Shown here piece by piece: positions 21,841-33,717 of a DNA stretch of 64,000 bases. Location: positions 2,418,001 through 2,482,000 of the forward strand of contig CM026563.1 in NCBI GenBank assembly GCA_015143295.1. Reading direction: 5' to 3'. Source of the stretch: Tetracentron sinense. Its lineage: Eukaryota > Streptophyta > Magnoliopsida > Trochodendrales > Trochodendraceae. Made by a program: the position numbers and the translations under genes. Positions within the stretch are counted from its first letter, which is position 1. Every line of letters begins with the position of its first letter. The notes under the pieces are model-generated. The model did no database searches. It saw only the letters and a list, made by a program, of their open reading frames with translations, and was not told where the DNA came from.

Positions 21841-24800
21841 TAGGTTTTTTGGTGTGCTAGTCGACATACTGATATTGTTGCCCCACTAACATACATAGAA
21901 TGTTAGTAAAAGTTCAAGTTGTGAAGCAAATTTGTCTCATACACAATGAGTGTTTTTACCTTGGTGGAGCGAAAGAAGGCATCTTGTCCTCATTTTATCA
22001 CTACGTGTCCCTTTTTAACCCCTTTGATAGAGGGTAAGATTCACTAACCCTAGGAATAAAGCATCTACAACTGATTTAAAAACATAATTTTATGTAACCA
22101 TATGAGTTAAAACTTTAGTTAAAAAGACTTTTTGAGGGCAACAAGCAATAGTCCCTTCCTCCCTCACCCTGAGGAGAGGATTATTTCTCTCTTATCAGTA
22201 TATCCACAATACATGCATGGTGCTCGTCTGCCGACTTGCACTCACGCTCATTGCATAGTCCATGGAAGCTTCCTTATTAGATGAGTCATCAGATTGGGAC
22301 CTTTATAGGGCTGTGATAATGTGACACACGATACTACGGTGTGGTCATCATACACTGGATCGCTGATAAAGAAAGTCCGGGCAACTCAAGTCGGTGACAA
22401 ACCGGCGCAGCACATTTAGTCATCACATGGGGTTGTGGGAACATCAGACATGGTTCTGTTGACTGTTGAGGCCGAACTTTAAACAACTGTGGGACCCACT
22501 AGCGTCTGGGGTTTGATTCCTCGATGTCGCGAAGGGCACGACGCCTCTAAAACTGGCTTTTGCAAGTAGTGTTGTGTGTCTGTTGACGTGCTCGCGCTGC
22601 TCCCATGAAATAAAAAATATTTTGAGATTTGGAGACCAAACCCACTACCCCATATCCTTATCTTTAAATGACCCAGGTACCCCTGTGAATTGTCTCTATG
22701 ACAAACGGTTCTTATATAATGGTTATTTGATTTAGACATATATATCCTTAATCTAGTTGGGACGCACCTTGGAGATCCCCAAAGAACTAATCCAATTTGA
22801 TCGATATTGTGCCATGTGTCAAGATATTGTGATTATATATATGGTCACTATCTATGGCAATACTAAAACGAAGGGTCTGAAATGGATAAGTTGGAATGTC
22901 TCCTTTACACAACAACGAAAAGGGTATAGTGAAGTGAGTGATGGTTATCCACACGTAGGCATTAGAACTTTGGTCCGATCCACCAATCGAATGAACCTGC
23001 CCATTTTGAACGGGCTTGCGGTGAGCTTAGTGACTCATTGGCCACTTTAGGATTCTTTTACAATCCATTTATGATTGGGTTGGTTTCTCGGTTCCAATGG
23101 ATCATAATTATTTACTCATAATATAGTTTTATTGATTTTATGTTTGAATGTTGTTAGAAATTAATCTTTTGTTTATTTACTTGAGCCGGGTTAAGCATTT
23201 AGGGTGTCTGCTATAGGAATGTGTTTGGGGATGCCATTCTCAATTCCTTTTATAAAACGGATCAGTTTCAGGGTCTATGGTTGATCTAATATTACCCGAC
23301 ACAAATACAACCCATTGTCACCCCTAGGGCCTAGGCTCCATTTGGGAATCGTTCTGTACAGTGATTATCACAGATGGTGGGTTATTCCCCCCCCAAAAAA
23401 AAACAAATGAGAGACTATCAGGGTTAACATGCGGTACTTGACACCCTAAAACTACCCATGTACATAAAGTATGGGGGCAATAAGGGTAATTTGGTAAATT
23501 TCTTTAACTCAAGTTGGTTTTGTTGCAAGACAATCTAACGTGCATGCAGGAAGACCCACGATGATAACCCCATCTTAGGGGCCTGACAAGCAAACCTCAA
23601 CACCCACACCTCTTTCATGTTCAGTGTCCTCGCAAAACCAAAACTGACCGGGTTCTAAAAAATCCTTTATGATAATATAGCCAAACATATGATTTACCCC
23701 ATTTTCACTGAATATATGACCAGATAAATAATTACAAAATTGGTGTTGCCAACACCTTGCAATAAGCACTCTTAAAGAAAAAGAAAAAGAATAGGGAATA
23801 GTTCGCTCCACGGGCAAGGAGCGAACTAACTATTGCTATTCGCTCTAACGAAGTCCTTTCAGTGCCATTAACTCTAGTTAATTTTTTTTTTTACCCCCTT
23901 GTAGTTAAATTTTTTTTTTAATTTTTCTAAAAAATCAAGGGTAGTTGGATGAACCTTAGGGGTGAGTGAATCTTAACCCCTCTAATTAATAATTAAAAAA
24001 TTAATTATTTTTTAATCATGCCCAACTCGACTTAATTTAACTTTTTTTTTTCACTATTGCCCCTATCGTTCATTTCACTTTCCCTTCTCCTTTTTTCTTT
24101 AAAATGTTTTTTTTTTCTTTTTTCTTCATTTCTTGTTTATTATTATGTTTTATGTTTGATGTTTCCAGCAAGTTGACTGAATATGCATATTTCATGCAGC
24201 TATTAATTTTTCAGTGATCATAATCTCACTGATTTTAGCCTAAATAATCTTATCCAAACAGACACCTTAGACTTATACAATTGGGCACTAAAATATTATT
24301 ATTTCAAGTTAGTTGCAAGTTGGTAGGTTTTCAAGCCCAGTAATGCAACATGATAGAAAACACAAATAAGGCAGCCAACCAAGCTGCTTCTCCCATTAGG
24401 GGAACACCAAATAACAAGAACGTGAGATGTGGGGTAGGAAGAAACTTAATGTGCACAAACGTCCTAAAATTCTATGTATATGACTCCTCTAATGCACACC
24501 AGAATCCAATATCAAAATCTCAGCACAATGTTATTACATCATGTTCTTTGGCTCATCTGTTAAATAAATATTGGGTTATACTATGGTCCGAGGTTGGTAT
24601 TACAACTGATCAGGTTACATATCAGAAGATGTTTTGAGTTGAAGATATGATTCCTGATGCCAACCACTCAATTTGGGCCAAGGGGAGGTTTGCAACTAAG
24701 CAACTAGTCTTCTTAATATAATGACAATTTTTTGACCTGCATTTGGTGCATATGAAGTGGGGTTTATGAGCTGGTCCCACTCCCACCTAGGAGATCTCAT

Positions 24801-25405
24801 TGGCCCGACAGTCCAACACCTGTTCTGAATTGAGGTGTCGATCGTACGATGGGTTTAGATTTGGGTTCACCCCTCGTAAACTGATTTGGGTCAGGGCCAG
24901 GGTCGAGTCGTGATTGCCTGATAAAACAGAACGGAGCGCGATGACCGCTCAAATTGTTTCGATTGCTAAATCGAAAGTGAGATTTGTGCTGATCTTATTT
25001 CAAGTGGCAAACTGTAAAAGAAGCAATCTGCCTAGAGAAAGTAATGTGAAAAATGTAATAAATCTATATTACATATTGTCACACATCGGAGTCATGAGAC
25101 ACCATATATGAAGCCCATTGAGTAAGTCATAGATCCAGACTACTCAATAAATGGGCCAGCTCCTGATGGGTCACACTGATGAGGCAATCCAAAACCTGGA
25201 TATTGAAACATTAGCAGATAAGCATTGGTTATATCTCTTCCTTGACAATAGGCAAGGGCAGGTGGCAGAGATATGTGGAAGGCAAGCAGGGGAGCTGCAC
25301 CAGTGATAACAATTAACAACTTATGCCATGCATTTTTTATATTCTAGTTATTTCCTGAACTCATAAAGGGAGGCCAAGTAATTATGAATAACAAGAGTAA
25401 AGTCT
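21841..25405. other. Intergenic, repeats only
   Basis: No gene is recognised. MITE-family text (taagattcactaaccctagg, gtagttggatgaaccttagg) occurs at about 22010-22120 and 23870-24010. A box-B-like ggggtttgattcctcg at 22507 could mark another SINE but lacks a convincing box A and tail. Open frames of 60-97 codons here show no family motif. Confidence 0.45.
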
Positions 25406-25413
25406 GCCATGTA

Positions 25414-25856
25414 CAGGGGCGGAGAGCCACGGGCAAGCAACCCCCATTTTAATAGGGCATAGCCATGAGGCCTCATGGCCTACTTTTGAAAAAAAATAAA
25501 ATTATTTAATAGGGTATAATCATAAGACAATGGAGGTAATTATCCCTTGAACATCTCGAAGTAAAATATATATTTTTATATTATGTTATTTAATTATTTA
25601 ACATGTCATATGACTATGAGACAAGGGGATAACTACACCCATAAACAAGGAGAAACAATATCCATAAGATATGTATGAAACGTAGTCTTGAACTTGATCG
25701 TCCAAAAAAGAAAAAAGGGCTTGCGCCTAATCCTCATCCCTCTAAACCCAAACCTATTTCATATCCGCCTTATCACTCTTCACAAATTTATTAATAATTA
25801 CTAATTTTTCAATCAACCATCCCTTGCCCCCTATAAGAAAATCTTGGCTCCGCCCG
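25414..25856. mobile_element. hAT-type MITE, 443 bp
   Basis: Left end CAGGGGCGGAG and right end ctccgcccg are imperfect inverted termini of the common plant hAT pattern; the right end has lost its last two bases. Inside them, ccacgggcaag faces cccttgcccc. Flanks gccatgta (25406-25413) and gccatgga (25857-25864) form an 8-bp target duplication with one mismatch. No transposase is present. Confidence 0.6.
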
Positions 25857-26343
25857 GCCATGGATGAGAAGCACAACCTTGAGCTAGCGGTTGACTTACG
25901 GCTGTAAGGTGGGTCATCTTGCCTCCTCTTACTTTGGTGCTTTGGCCTTCCGGTTGCTCCAGTGATCAATCTAAAGATAGCAAAGTAACCCATACGTATT
26001 TTCTCCTTTTTTATTTACTATATTTAGCTCTTCATGGCTTCCGAGGCTTGTCATTTTATGGGTGCTACTAGTGCCATTATTCTACGGTCTATTTTTGTCT
26101 ATCGTCATGGTTTGGCGGTCCAGTAAGGAGGACCTGGTCATAATTCCCAATTTCAGTTTGGCCAGTCTCTGTCTTTTTCTCTTTTTCCTCATGCATCTGA
26201 TTGTTCTACTCCTTCAAAAATGCGTAAGCCAATCACGAGTTATGTTTTGAGTCCCAAGTCCAATCAGGACCTCTGGACTGTGTGCGTGTGTTTAGAGAGT
26301 GTTACTCGATACCCTCCCTTCCAACCAAAAAAAAAGTCTAATC

Positions 26344-26520
26344 AGGGATAGGCTAATTGCAGTAACCAAACAACCCTATAAGTAATTGTCCGTATTTCAT
26401 TTTAGTTGTTGAGGTACTCACTTCAGGTATGGCAAGGGATAGGCTTATTGCAGTAACCAAACAACCCCTGTAAGTAATTGTCCATATTTCATTTTAGTTG
26501 TTGAGGTACTCAATTCAGGT
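26344..26520. repeat. 90-bp tandem duplication
   Basis: gggataggctaattgcagta starts at 26344 and gggataggcttattgcagta at 26434. Each is followed by the same aaccaaacaac...ttagttgttgaggtactca text with a few differences. Confidence 0.85.
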
Positions 26521-26947
26521 TTGGTTCCTTTTTTTGGCAAGCAAATAGAGGATTTAAATTTGGCTCCTTCAGATGAACTCATAGGGTTCTCATATACAAG
26601 GCCCTGATCCAATTAACAACCTTATGATCTAATATGAAATGTGCATATGTGTATTTTCCGTGTATAGTTCGTGAAAAAGGATCTTAAAGTTGGCAAAAAA
26701 ATTTCTAAATTCTCATTTTATTCAAGTAGGTATCGGAGGAGCTGCACATGTTATCAACAGACATTGCATTAAAAAGAAAAAAAAAACAATTATCGTTCGC
26801 AACTAAGCAGTAAGAACAAGAAAATTTCCTAAATATCCTCGCCTTTATCCTCCAAGGCTGCAAATTTTTTCAAAAAACACTTGCAGGCAGAACCAAATTC
26901 TTGTCCCCCTATGTGTTGTTTTATTTTCCTAGTTCCTAACGAATCCA

Positions 26948-29272
26948 TCAAAAATACCACCCTAATCGGATTATCATCACACTTATATCATCAGCAGAGC
27001 CCCTCATAACAGACAAATCTGCAAGCTTTTTACAGGCACACAATGGCTCCGGCTTATCAATGCCTATACACAAAGGCCGAGCAATATCTACCGCCTCCTG
27101 ATTACTAACCTGAAAAATGAAAAGGCAGAAAACTATTTAGAGTTTGAAGAATCTTTAAAAACTAAAAATAAAAATGTCAGAATACTTCCAAAGATAGAGT
27201 TAGAACTGATATCAAAATGGTGAAATTACCTTGTCCCACAGGCCGTCAGAGGCTAGGATTAAGAACTCGCATTCGGGGCTAATTCTTATGATTTTTGTTT
27301 CCGGCTCCGCAATAACCCATTGTTTAAGGTGTTGATCTCCAACTCCTCTTGATACAGCGAGAGTCCCCTGTAATCGCCACACGCCATGGCGACAATCCAC
27401 ATATCCACTCTACAAAAATCATATTTTACTAGAACCCATCAGCTGCAATTCAGATAAGTTTTCCTTTCCTACCAATAATTTACAAAGATATGTTTCATTC
27501 TTTTGGTTTAAATCGCAAGCAAGATTATGAGAGTCAGCTGCTTACCAGGGTCTCAATCCTTTCTCTTTCATCTTCCCTTGAAGGCCGATGATCAGACGTG
27601 AGGGCCTCTGCAATCCCTCCTCTGCTCATTACAGCACGACAATCACCAGCATTCGACACCACAAGATCACCTTTTCTGATCAGTGCAGTCACACAGCAAG
27701 CACCACCACGGGCATCCTCCTTCAGAAACTCTGAATCCGTGGTCAGGTAACCATATTTAACTGCCTCCTCAATTTCATTCTCACTTCTCCTCGTCACTTC
27801 ATCTATAATGTTCTTATCCAAGTTCTTTGCTGCAAATTCAGCAGCTTTTGCACCTCCGTGCCCATCAAAAACACCAAACAACGCCTACAATAAGAAAAAA
27901 AAACATCAAATTCCAATTCTTAAAATCACAGAGAACATGGAATTGAATTCATACTCCTAAATATCTTATTTCATCACTTATGTATAGTTCTCTTAACATC
28001 TTTTTAAGCAATCTTGTTTATTTCTTAATTAAAATGATTTCTCAACTATTTCTCCACATTTTTTTTTCAATCTTCTCCAATTACTTTCCATAAAACAGCA
28101 GGTTTTTATTGTTTTCTAGTAATTCATCCAACTATTTCATTGTTTTCCTATTTAATTATAGGGTTTCAAACAGTGATAGTTCTCCTAAAGTGATTCTTCT
28201 TTTACCCAATTAATGGCACTCTTTTATTAAATCATAAGCTTCCAACCATGATAATTGTTCTAAAATTAAAGAAAAATATCACACCAAATTCCAATTCTTA
28301 AAATCACAGAGAACCTGGAATTGAATTCATACTCCTAAATATCATATTTCATCACTTATGTATATTTCTCTTAACCTCTTTCTAAGCAATCTTGTTTAGT
28401 TCATAATTAAAATGATTTCTCAACTATATCTCCACATTTTTTTTCAATCTTCTCCAATTACTTTCCATAAACAGCAGGTTTTTATTGTTTTCTAGTAATT
28501 CATCCAATCTCTGACTATTTCATTGTTTTAGTATTTAATTATAGGGTTTCAACCAGTGATAGTTCTCCTAAAGTGATTCTCTTTTACCCTATTTATGGCA
28601 CTCTTCCCTACTTCTATTAAAAATCATAAGCTTCCAGCCATGATAAGTGTTCTAAAATTACGCTTTATATAACTTCCATAATTTTGTTCAGAATTCCATA
28701 ATTTCTACGTTTTAAATAAAATCATGTTGATTTGGGGGGGAAAGACTAGCTTTTTCCCCACATATTCAATACATCCATATATAATTTCCTAAAAGTGAGT
28801 AAAAGGGGAAAACCCTAATTGAAGATACCTGTTTAGGGTCTCCTTGAAGATCGACGACTGCTGAATAGCGATCCTCCATGGCTTCCCTCCTCCCTCTCTT
28901 ACAATAAACAGAAAACCCATCCCTCTCAACCTCCAATTCTCTCTGCTCCTCCGGCGCCTGCGTTGGCGCATCGAAACTCAGTGAAGTGATCGGAATATCA
29001 ATCCTCACAGGCCTCTTCCTTTTCAAAAGCGTAGGATCCGGAGACGAATAAGAAGAAGAACCCTCTTTACAAGCCCTAAATCCACTCAGTGGTTTCTGAA
29101 GTCGAAGCTTGAAAGGTGAAGAAGAAGAAGAAGGAGAAGATGATGGTGATCCATGGTGGTTTAGGTTTAAGGTTCGAGTTTGAGGAGATGAAACTGAGGT
29201 TTTGCAGAACAGAGATGAAACCCTAGAAGGTGAGAATACTGGAGAGCTTGCAACTGCAACGGCACAAGACAT
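26948..29272 (-). CDS. Protein phosphatase 2C, AP2C1/PP2C25-like
   Basis: Mg2+/Mn2+-dependent Ser/Thr phosphatase. Arabidopsis relatives dephosphorylate stress MAP kinases. Exons (minus): 29272-28829, 27884-27546, 27409-27230, 27109-26948, all phase 0 with GT-AG introns; 374 aa. The N-terminus is Ser/Pro-rich ([16 protein letters not shown]). A kinase-interaction motif [12 protein letters not shown] is at residues 84-95, the MAPK-docking signature of the AP2C clade. Catalytic motifs: [15 protein letters not shown] (121-135), DGHGG (155-159, metal-binding Asp155), [11 protein letters not shown] and SSDHRPS-like TSDHRPS in exon 2, [14 protein letters not shown] in exon 3, ASDGLWDK (314-321, Asp316), SADDISVM (360-367) in exon 4. 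All metal ligands appear intact, so the gene looks functional. The start is the ATG of MSC; an in-frame upstream codon run to 29377 has no family support. Confidence 0.93.
27906..28660. repeat. Tandem duplication of ~380 bp inside PP2C intron 1
   Basis: caaattccaattcttaaaat begins at 27906 and again at 28285. The two copies (27906-28268, 28285-28660) match almost base for base through 'gaattgaattcatactccta', 'gtttctcaact' and 'cataagcttcc', with small indels. It accounts for most of the 944-bp intron. Confidence 0.92.
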
Positions 29273-29420
29273 GTTTTTTTTTTTTTTGTTTCCTCTGATT
29301 TTGATTCCTGGTTTTTGCTTTCCTAGGTCTGTTGAAGAAAGAAAGGCATTTAATAAGACTTTCCTTCCAAGAGTCAAATAGGGTCCTCCGTGTTAAGAGC
29401 GTGGTAAACAATCAGTATCT

Positions 29421-29470
29421 GCCACGTGTAGTTAAGGGAAACTACGTGGCATTCTCTCCTCGATACACGT
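29421..29470 (-). promoter_or_regulatory. Cluster of ACGT elements upstream of the PP2C
   Basis: About 150-200 bp before the PP2C ATG are a CACGTG (29423-29428), an ACGTGGC (29444-29450) and an ACACGT (29465-29470). The first two sit in an inverted repeat: gccacgtgtagtt faces aactacgtggc. These are ABRE/G-box cores that bZIP or bHLH factors bind; the actual role is not shown by sequence. Confidence 0.45.
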
Positions 29471-29950
29471 AAACAAAAATCTCCGTCTGAATTTATGGAG
29501 GGATTTCGGGAGGTTAAATCATAAATGGTACTTCGAACGTCATCAAAGTGTCAAACGCGTTATTCCCTAGTGAGCTGGGTCTTTGCCGCTCTTTCGTATG
29601 CTTCTTCTTGTCTTCTAACAGATGGCGTGTGCGGATTGGTTCAGGCAGGTGCTAAGAAGTTACCGTTGAAATCCCTGTTATTGTATGTTGTTGTCACAGT
29701 CCTGACTCCTGATATATAGACGCTTAGTAACCGTTAGAATAACACGTGGCTACCATTGGGAGCTGGAGCTTACAAATAGGTGCATCGTAACCGTACAACC
29801 TTAGGCCCCTTGACCCTTTATTAAGCTGCCTTGGATTCCCCCCAACAGTGATTTAAGCCGTTCGCTTGACACAAAATTTGGGAGTTTACACTTATTTTTT
29901 TGAGTTTAAATCACTGTTTTCATAAGAGCAGTGCGTACCCACGAATCCTA

Positions 29951-30130
29951 TTACTAAACCTAAGGCATCCACCCATTGGGTATCCATCCCTCCTCTCTTA
30001 AATGCTCTTCATAGTGTGTGTGGGTAAGGCATCCACCCATTGGTGGATGCCCCCAAATGCTCTCCACAGAGTGTGTGTGTGTTGGTGAAGGAGGGGCATC
30101 CACCAATGGGTAGATGCCTTAGGTTTACTA
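29951..30130. mobile_element. MITE with ~30-bp inverted ends
   Basis: ttactaaacctaaggcatcc acccattggg on the left faces ccaatgggtagatgccttaggtttactaa on the right. Internal copies of cacccattggtggatgcc show further inverted repeats, so the whole unit folds back. The flanking duplication could be TA, not resolved. Confidence 0.65.
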
Positions 30131-30179
30131 ATAAGAAAAATGGGTATGTTAACTATTTCCCTTTTCATAACCGAATAGC

Positions 30180-31250
30180 CCCGAACTGGCAGAGTGGCGG
30201 GTTCCGTTCCACATGATCAAACGTGTACTTTTTTATAAAAGAAAAAATGTTAATTATTATTTTTAAGTTCTTGCTCATTTTTCTTGGTTTTGGCTGATTC
30301 CTAACCAATTCTTAAAGAGTTTCAGTTTTTGGGGTTTTGGGAACGGGTGAAGGAACTGGTTATCGATTTTTCCGGTTCGATCAATCGGGCCGATCCGGTC
30401 CGATTTTGATAATATTAATTTAAATATTAACTATAGCTCTAAATTTCAAAGGGAAATGTTAAACTTACTGTCGTAGTCTAATGTGCGGTTCTCAGTAGTT
30501 CATGTCCTCTTTTTTACCACACATCAATTGTAAGATTGATTTAGTACTCCTACAATTAAGCAATCTAACCTTATTTTTTTAAATGTAAAAAATAAAATAT
30601 TACCTTAAAATTTTTTAAAACTTAATCATAATTAAATGAGTGTTAAAAGATACATGTCTTCATGACATTAGATTACATGGTCTAATGCCTAGTATGCTAA
30701 TCACTACCCATTTTCAAACCCTCAAAACATTCCTAAATATAAAGGTTGAGGCGTGCTTTCCCTACTCTCAGTCAAACTCTACTCTCAGCCTCCACCAATG
30801 ACTTATCCATTTTCAGATCAGTTATGGTGGTTAAAACACTCTCTTTCATCAAGAATGGACAAATGGTTGGTGGAGACTGAGAGTAGAGTTTGACTGAGAT
30901 TAGGGCTAGTATTTCTCATAAAGGTTTATATTTGAAGTTGGTACTCCCAAATTTACTCCGGTTAGGATTTGACTTAACTTCTTTTGCCTTTTTTAAGGTT
31001 ACATCACCTCTAATTTTGACCTTTTAATAATTGAATTAAAGGGTTAAGATTTGAGAATATCTATGCCAATACATATAAATTTACATTTATATATAAATGA
31101 TGTTATTAATGTAAAACAAATCGTTATCGATATTGTTTGACATTAGGTCAATTAATAGCTTTTACAAGTCACGCATTTGCTTTAGTAAGAATACTGATAT
31201 GTCTCCACGAGAAAAAAAAAAAAAAAAAAAAAAGGAATACTGATATGCCA
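30180..31250. other. Intergenic with a MITE-family copy
   Basis: About 30500-30655 is a diverged full copy of the gattcactaaccc MITE family (ttgtaagattgatttagtac ... cataattaaatgagtgttaaaag). A tract of ccggttcgatc near 30370 resembles the inner element at 34009-34288. A poly(A) run lies near 31210-31232. No gene. Confidence 0.45.
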
Positions 31251-31254
31251 AGGT

Positions 31255-31890
31255 CATAGCTGGGATATTTTAGGTTAGGGAGTCTAATAAAGCAGATAGA
31301 TATTTTGGGCTCCCAAAGGAGTTGGGAAAATTCAAAATGGAGGTATTTGCTAATATCCTTGAAAGCAAATTAGCAGGTTAGAAGGAAAAACTCATTTCTT
31401 GTGCTGGTTACTCGGCTATTTCACTTTATATCATGTCCCGCTTCAAACTACCTATGGTCTTATGTAAGTCCCTTACGAGAGTTTTGGTGGGGTTCATTCA
31501 CTAGCACACATCATATCCCCTGGATTAGCTAGAAAATTATTTGCACGCTGAAAGGATAAGATAGAAGATTCGAAAAATGGAGGCCATGAATTTGAGCTTA
31601 TTATTAACCAAAAAAAAAAAGTTGGCCTTTTTAGCAAAACAATTTTGGAGATTATTGGAACACCAAAATTAAGATTCCCCTTCATTATGGTTTAAGGTTT
31701 TCAAGCCTATATATTGCCCCAGTCTAATTTTCAGGAGGCTAAACTTACGGGAGGGGAATCTTGGGGATGGCCAAGTATTCTAAAGAGTGAAGATCTAGAC
31801 TTCTTAACCAAAAAAAAAAAAGATCTAGACTTCTAGTCATAGTGGGGCTTCGCATAAACCTCTGGTTTGATATTGGATCCCTTCAATTCC
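31255..31890 (+). mobile_element. L1-type LINE ORF2 relic
   Basis: Plus-strand translation in mixed frames gives the conserved C-terminal part of plant L1 ORF2: K-L-A/S-G-WKEKLISCAGYSAI-like (near 31365-31420), LYIMSRFKLPMVLCKSL, HIPWISWKIICTLK, GFG-like then NMEAMNLSLL, FQEAKL and GGESWGWPSILKSEDLDFL, and NLWFDIGS near 31860. Many stops and frame changes, plus an A11 insertion-like run at 31609, show it is dead. A MITE begins at its right edge. Confidence 0.75.
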
Positions 31891-31896
31891 CTTACC

Positions 31897-32035
31897 CTAT
31901 GTTTGGTTGCTAAGAAAATAAGTAAAAACATGGGAAAAAAAATTTGGACAAAACATAACTATAAAATGTATTAAAAATCCAAAATTTTCTTTTCTTTTCA
32001 ATGTTTTCACCTATTTTCTCGGCAATCAAACATAA
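31897..32035. mobile_element. MITE family 'ctatgtttggttg', copy 1 (139 bp)
   Basis: Left ctatgtttggttgctaagaa aataagtaaaaacatggg faces right tcaatgttttcacctatttt ctcggcaatcaaacata, a terminal inverted repeat of about 40 bp. A second copy is at 41474-41616. The interior is short and AT-rich. Confidence 0.8.
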
Positions 32036-32224
32036 CATTAGTGCAAAGGTATAAGGTGAGTCATATACATGTGGAAAGAGTCAATGACATTCTTGATGGG
32101 AATAGAATGGAAATACGAATTCCCACGTGGATCAGTTTCTAAATATATTCGGCCAGGAGGGGATTATTTGTCCTCGCCCTCACTCACAAAGCCCCTTTGA
32201 ACTATGGTTAACAAGTTTTAACCC

Positions 32225-32330
32225 TTATAGTTAAATTTTTTCTTTTAAAAATCAAGGGTAGATGTTTTAATCCTAAAAATTGATGAATCTTAATCATAAT
32301 TAAAGGAGACACGTGGCACATGTCACAAAA
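32225..32330 (+). repeat. Copy of the 'gatgaatcttaa' MITE family with an ABRE core
   Basis: Reads aaaatcaagggtagatgttt taatcctaaaaattgatgaatcttaatcataattaaaggagacacgtggc. This copy ends in GACACGTGGC, a good ABRE-type sequence. Confidence 0.55.
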
Positions 32331-32952
32331 GGGGTAAGATGGTAAATCCCCTCTTGGGCTCGAGAAGGGGATTATTTTTCTTTTCAAAAATCACAACAAT
32401 GCAACCCTAAACCGGGTGGTTTAGGTTTGAACTAACTTCGTCCAACGATTGATATGAGTTCAAATCAAGGCCGTCAATGAATGATGGCAGGTGGGACCAG
32501 GTCGTTTCTAGATCAGGTTGAAATGAGGCACCAATCAAATACAATTATTGGGATAACGAGTAGAATGTGAGGGGTCCCACACCATGTGTTTTGCATTCCG
32601 CATAAGGTCTAATTTCTTCTTGACTTCTAAGTCGACTGGTGATTTGGTCATGTCTAGCAGTTATCCTTACGAGGGTTTCACATGGATATTTTTTCCCATC
32701 AAATTCTCGTCATCCGAAAATATAGAGAGCACAAACAACTTAGAGCTTATGTTAGCACTGCCCCCCAACAGCTTAGAATGTTGTGTTGAAACGGTCTTTG
32801 AGATCTAGACGTAAGACAAAATTACTTTGTTTGTGCTAGTCGGAGCGAAAACTAAACCAAGTCAAGCTCATTACAAAAATAAGGAAATGAAAAAGGACCG
32901 CGCTCGGTCAGCTTCCTAGCTTACCGCACAATCTCAATGGTGATTGGTCCAC

Positions 32953-33108
32953 ACCCTTTTTTAACACTCACCAACTATGATTAAGATTCACTCATCCTTA
33001 GGATTAAACAAGTTAAACAATCTAACCGTATTTTTTTTTAAAAAATAAATAAATATTAATCTTAATTTAATTAACTTAATCATAATTAATAGAGTGTTTA
33101 AGGGACAC
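32953..33108. mobile_element. MITE of the 'taagattcactaaccc' family, both ends present
   Basis: Left cttttttaacactcaccaac tatgattaag faces right cttaatcataattaatagag tgtttaaggg. The inner text gattcactcatccttaggat taaac is the family core. Similar copies or halves occur at about 12515, 22012, 23880, 30500, 32225, 37722, 39079-39560, 43464, 54205, 56660 and 58970. Confidence 0.65.
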
Positions 33109-33717
33109 ATGGACATTAGAGTCAATTAGGAAGGGGACCATGCGGTCTCCTTCTTAGGACTCTTGAAAATATGTTGGAAGACAAACAAGCCATGCAATGA
33201 CCTCGTTCAAAGATATCAAGAAACTGCCGAGCACTTTCTTGCGGTCCTCTGCCAAGACCGCGATCCAAGTTGCTTCAGGTTGTTAGTCCTTTGAAACCCT
33301 TTTTTTTTTGGATAAAAGTTCTTTGAAACCCTAACGGGCCTATGCATGGGACTATTGCTTCAAACCAATAGGATGAACATATTAACCTGGCAGTCCGTAT
33401 CGCCTATAATACCCGCCTTGCTGATCCATGCGTTGTTCGATCTCAAAGAATTTAACACTGTCCGATCTCATAAGGTTCGGGTTGGGTCATTCTAGATACG
33501 GGTAAGAATTCCCTCAATCGAAAGGTCCTAAACCCTGTCAAATATATAAATGGGTTGGAAAAAGAAAACTGAACCCAACTCAATCAGGCTCCCACTGCCC
33601 AAATCCTATGTGGGACCCAACAGTGTCTCCAAGACCGTCACTTGAGGAAAAGTCTACGGATCTAATGGCATTAAACTTGCTATGGCATTAAACTTGCTAT
33701 GGGACTGTGGAGTGTTG

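Noticed and set aside
22490..22620. Possible tRNA or SINE from the box-B-like ggggtttgattcc
   Set aside because: No acceptable box A, cloverleaf or tail could be read.
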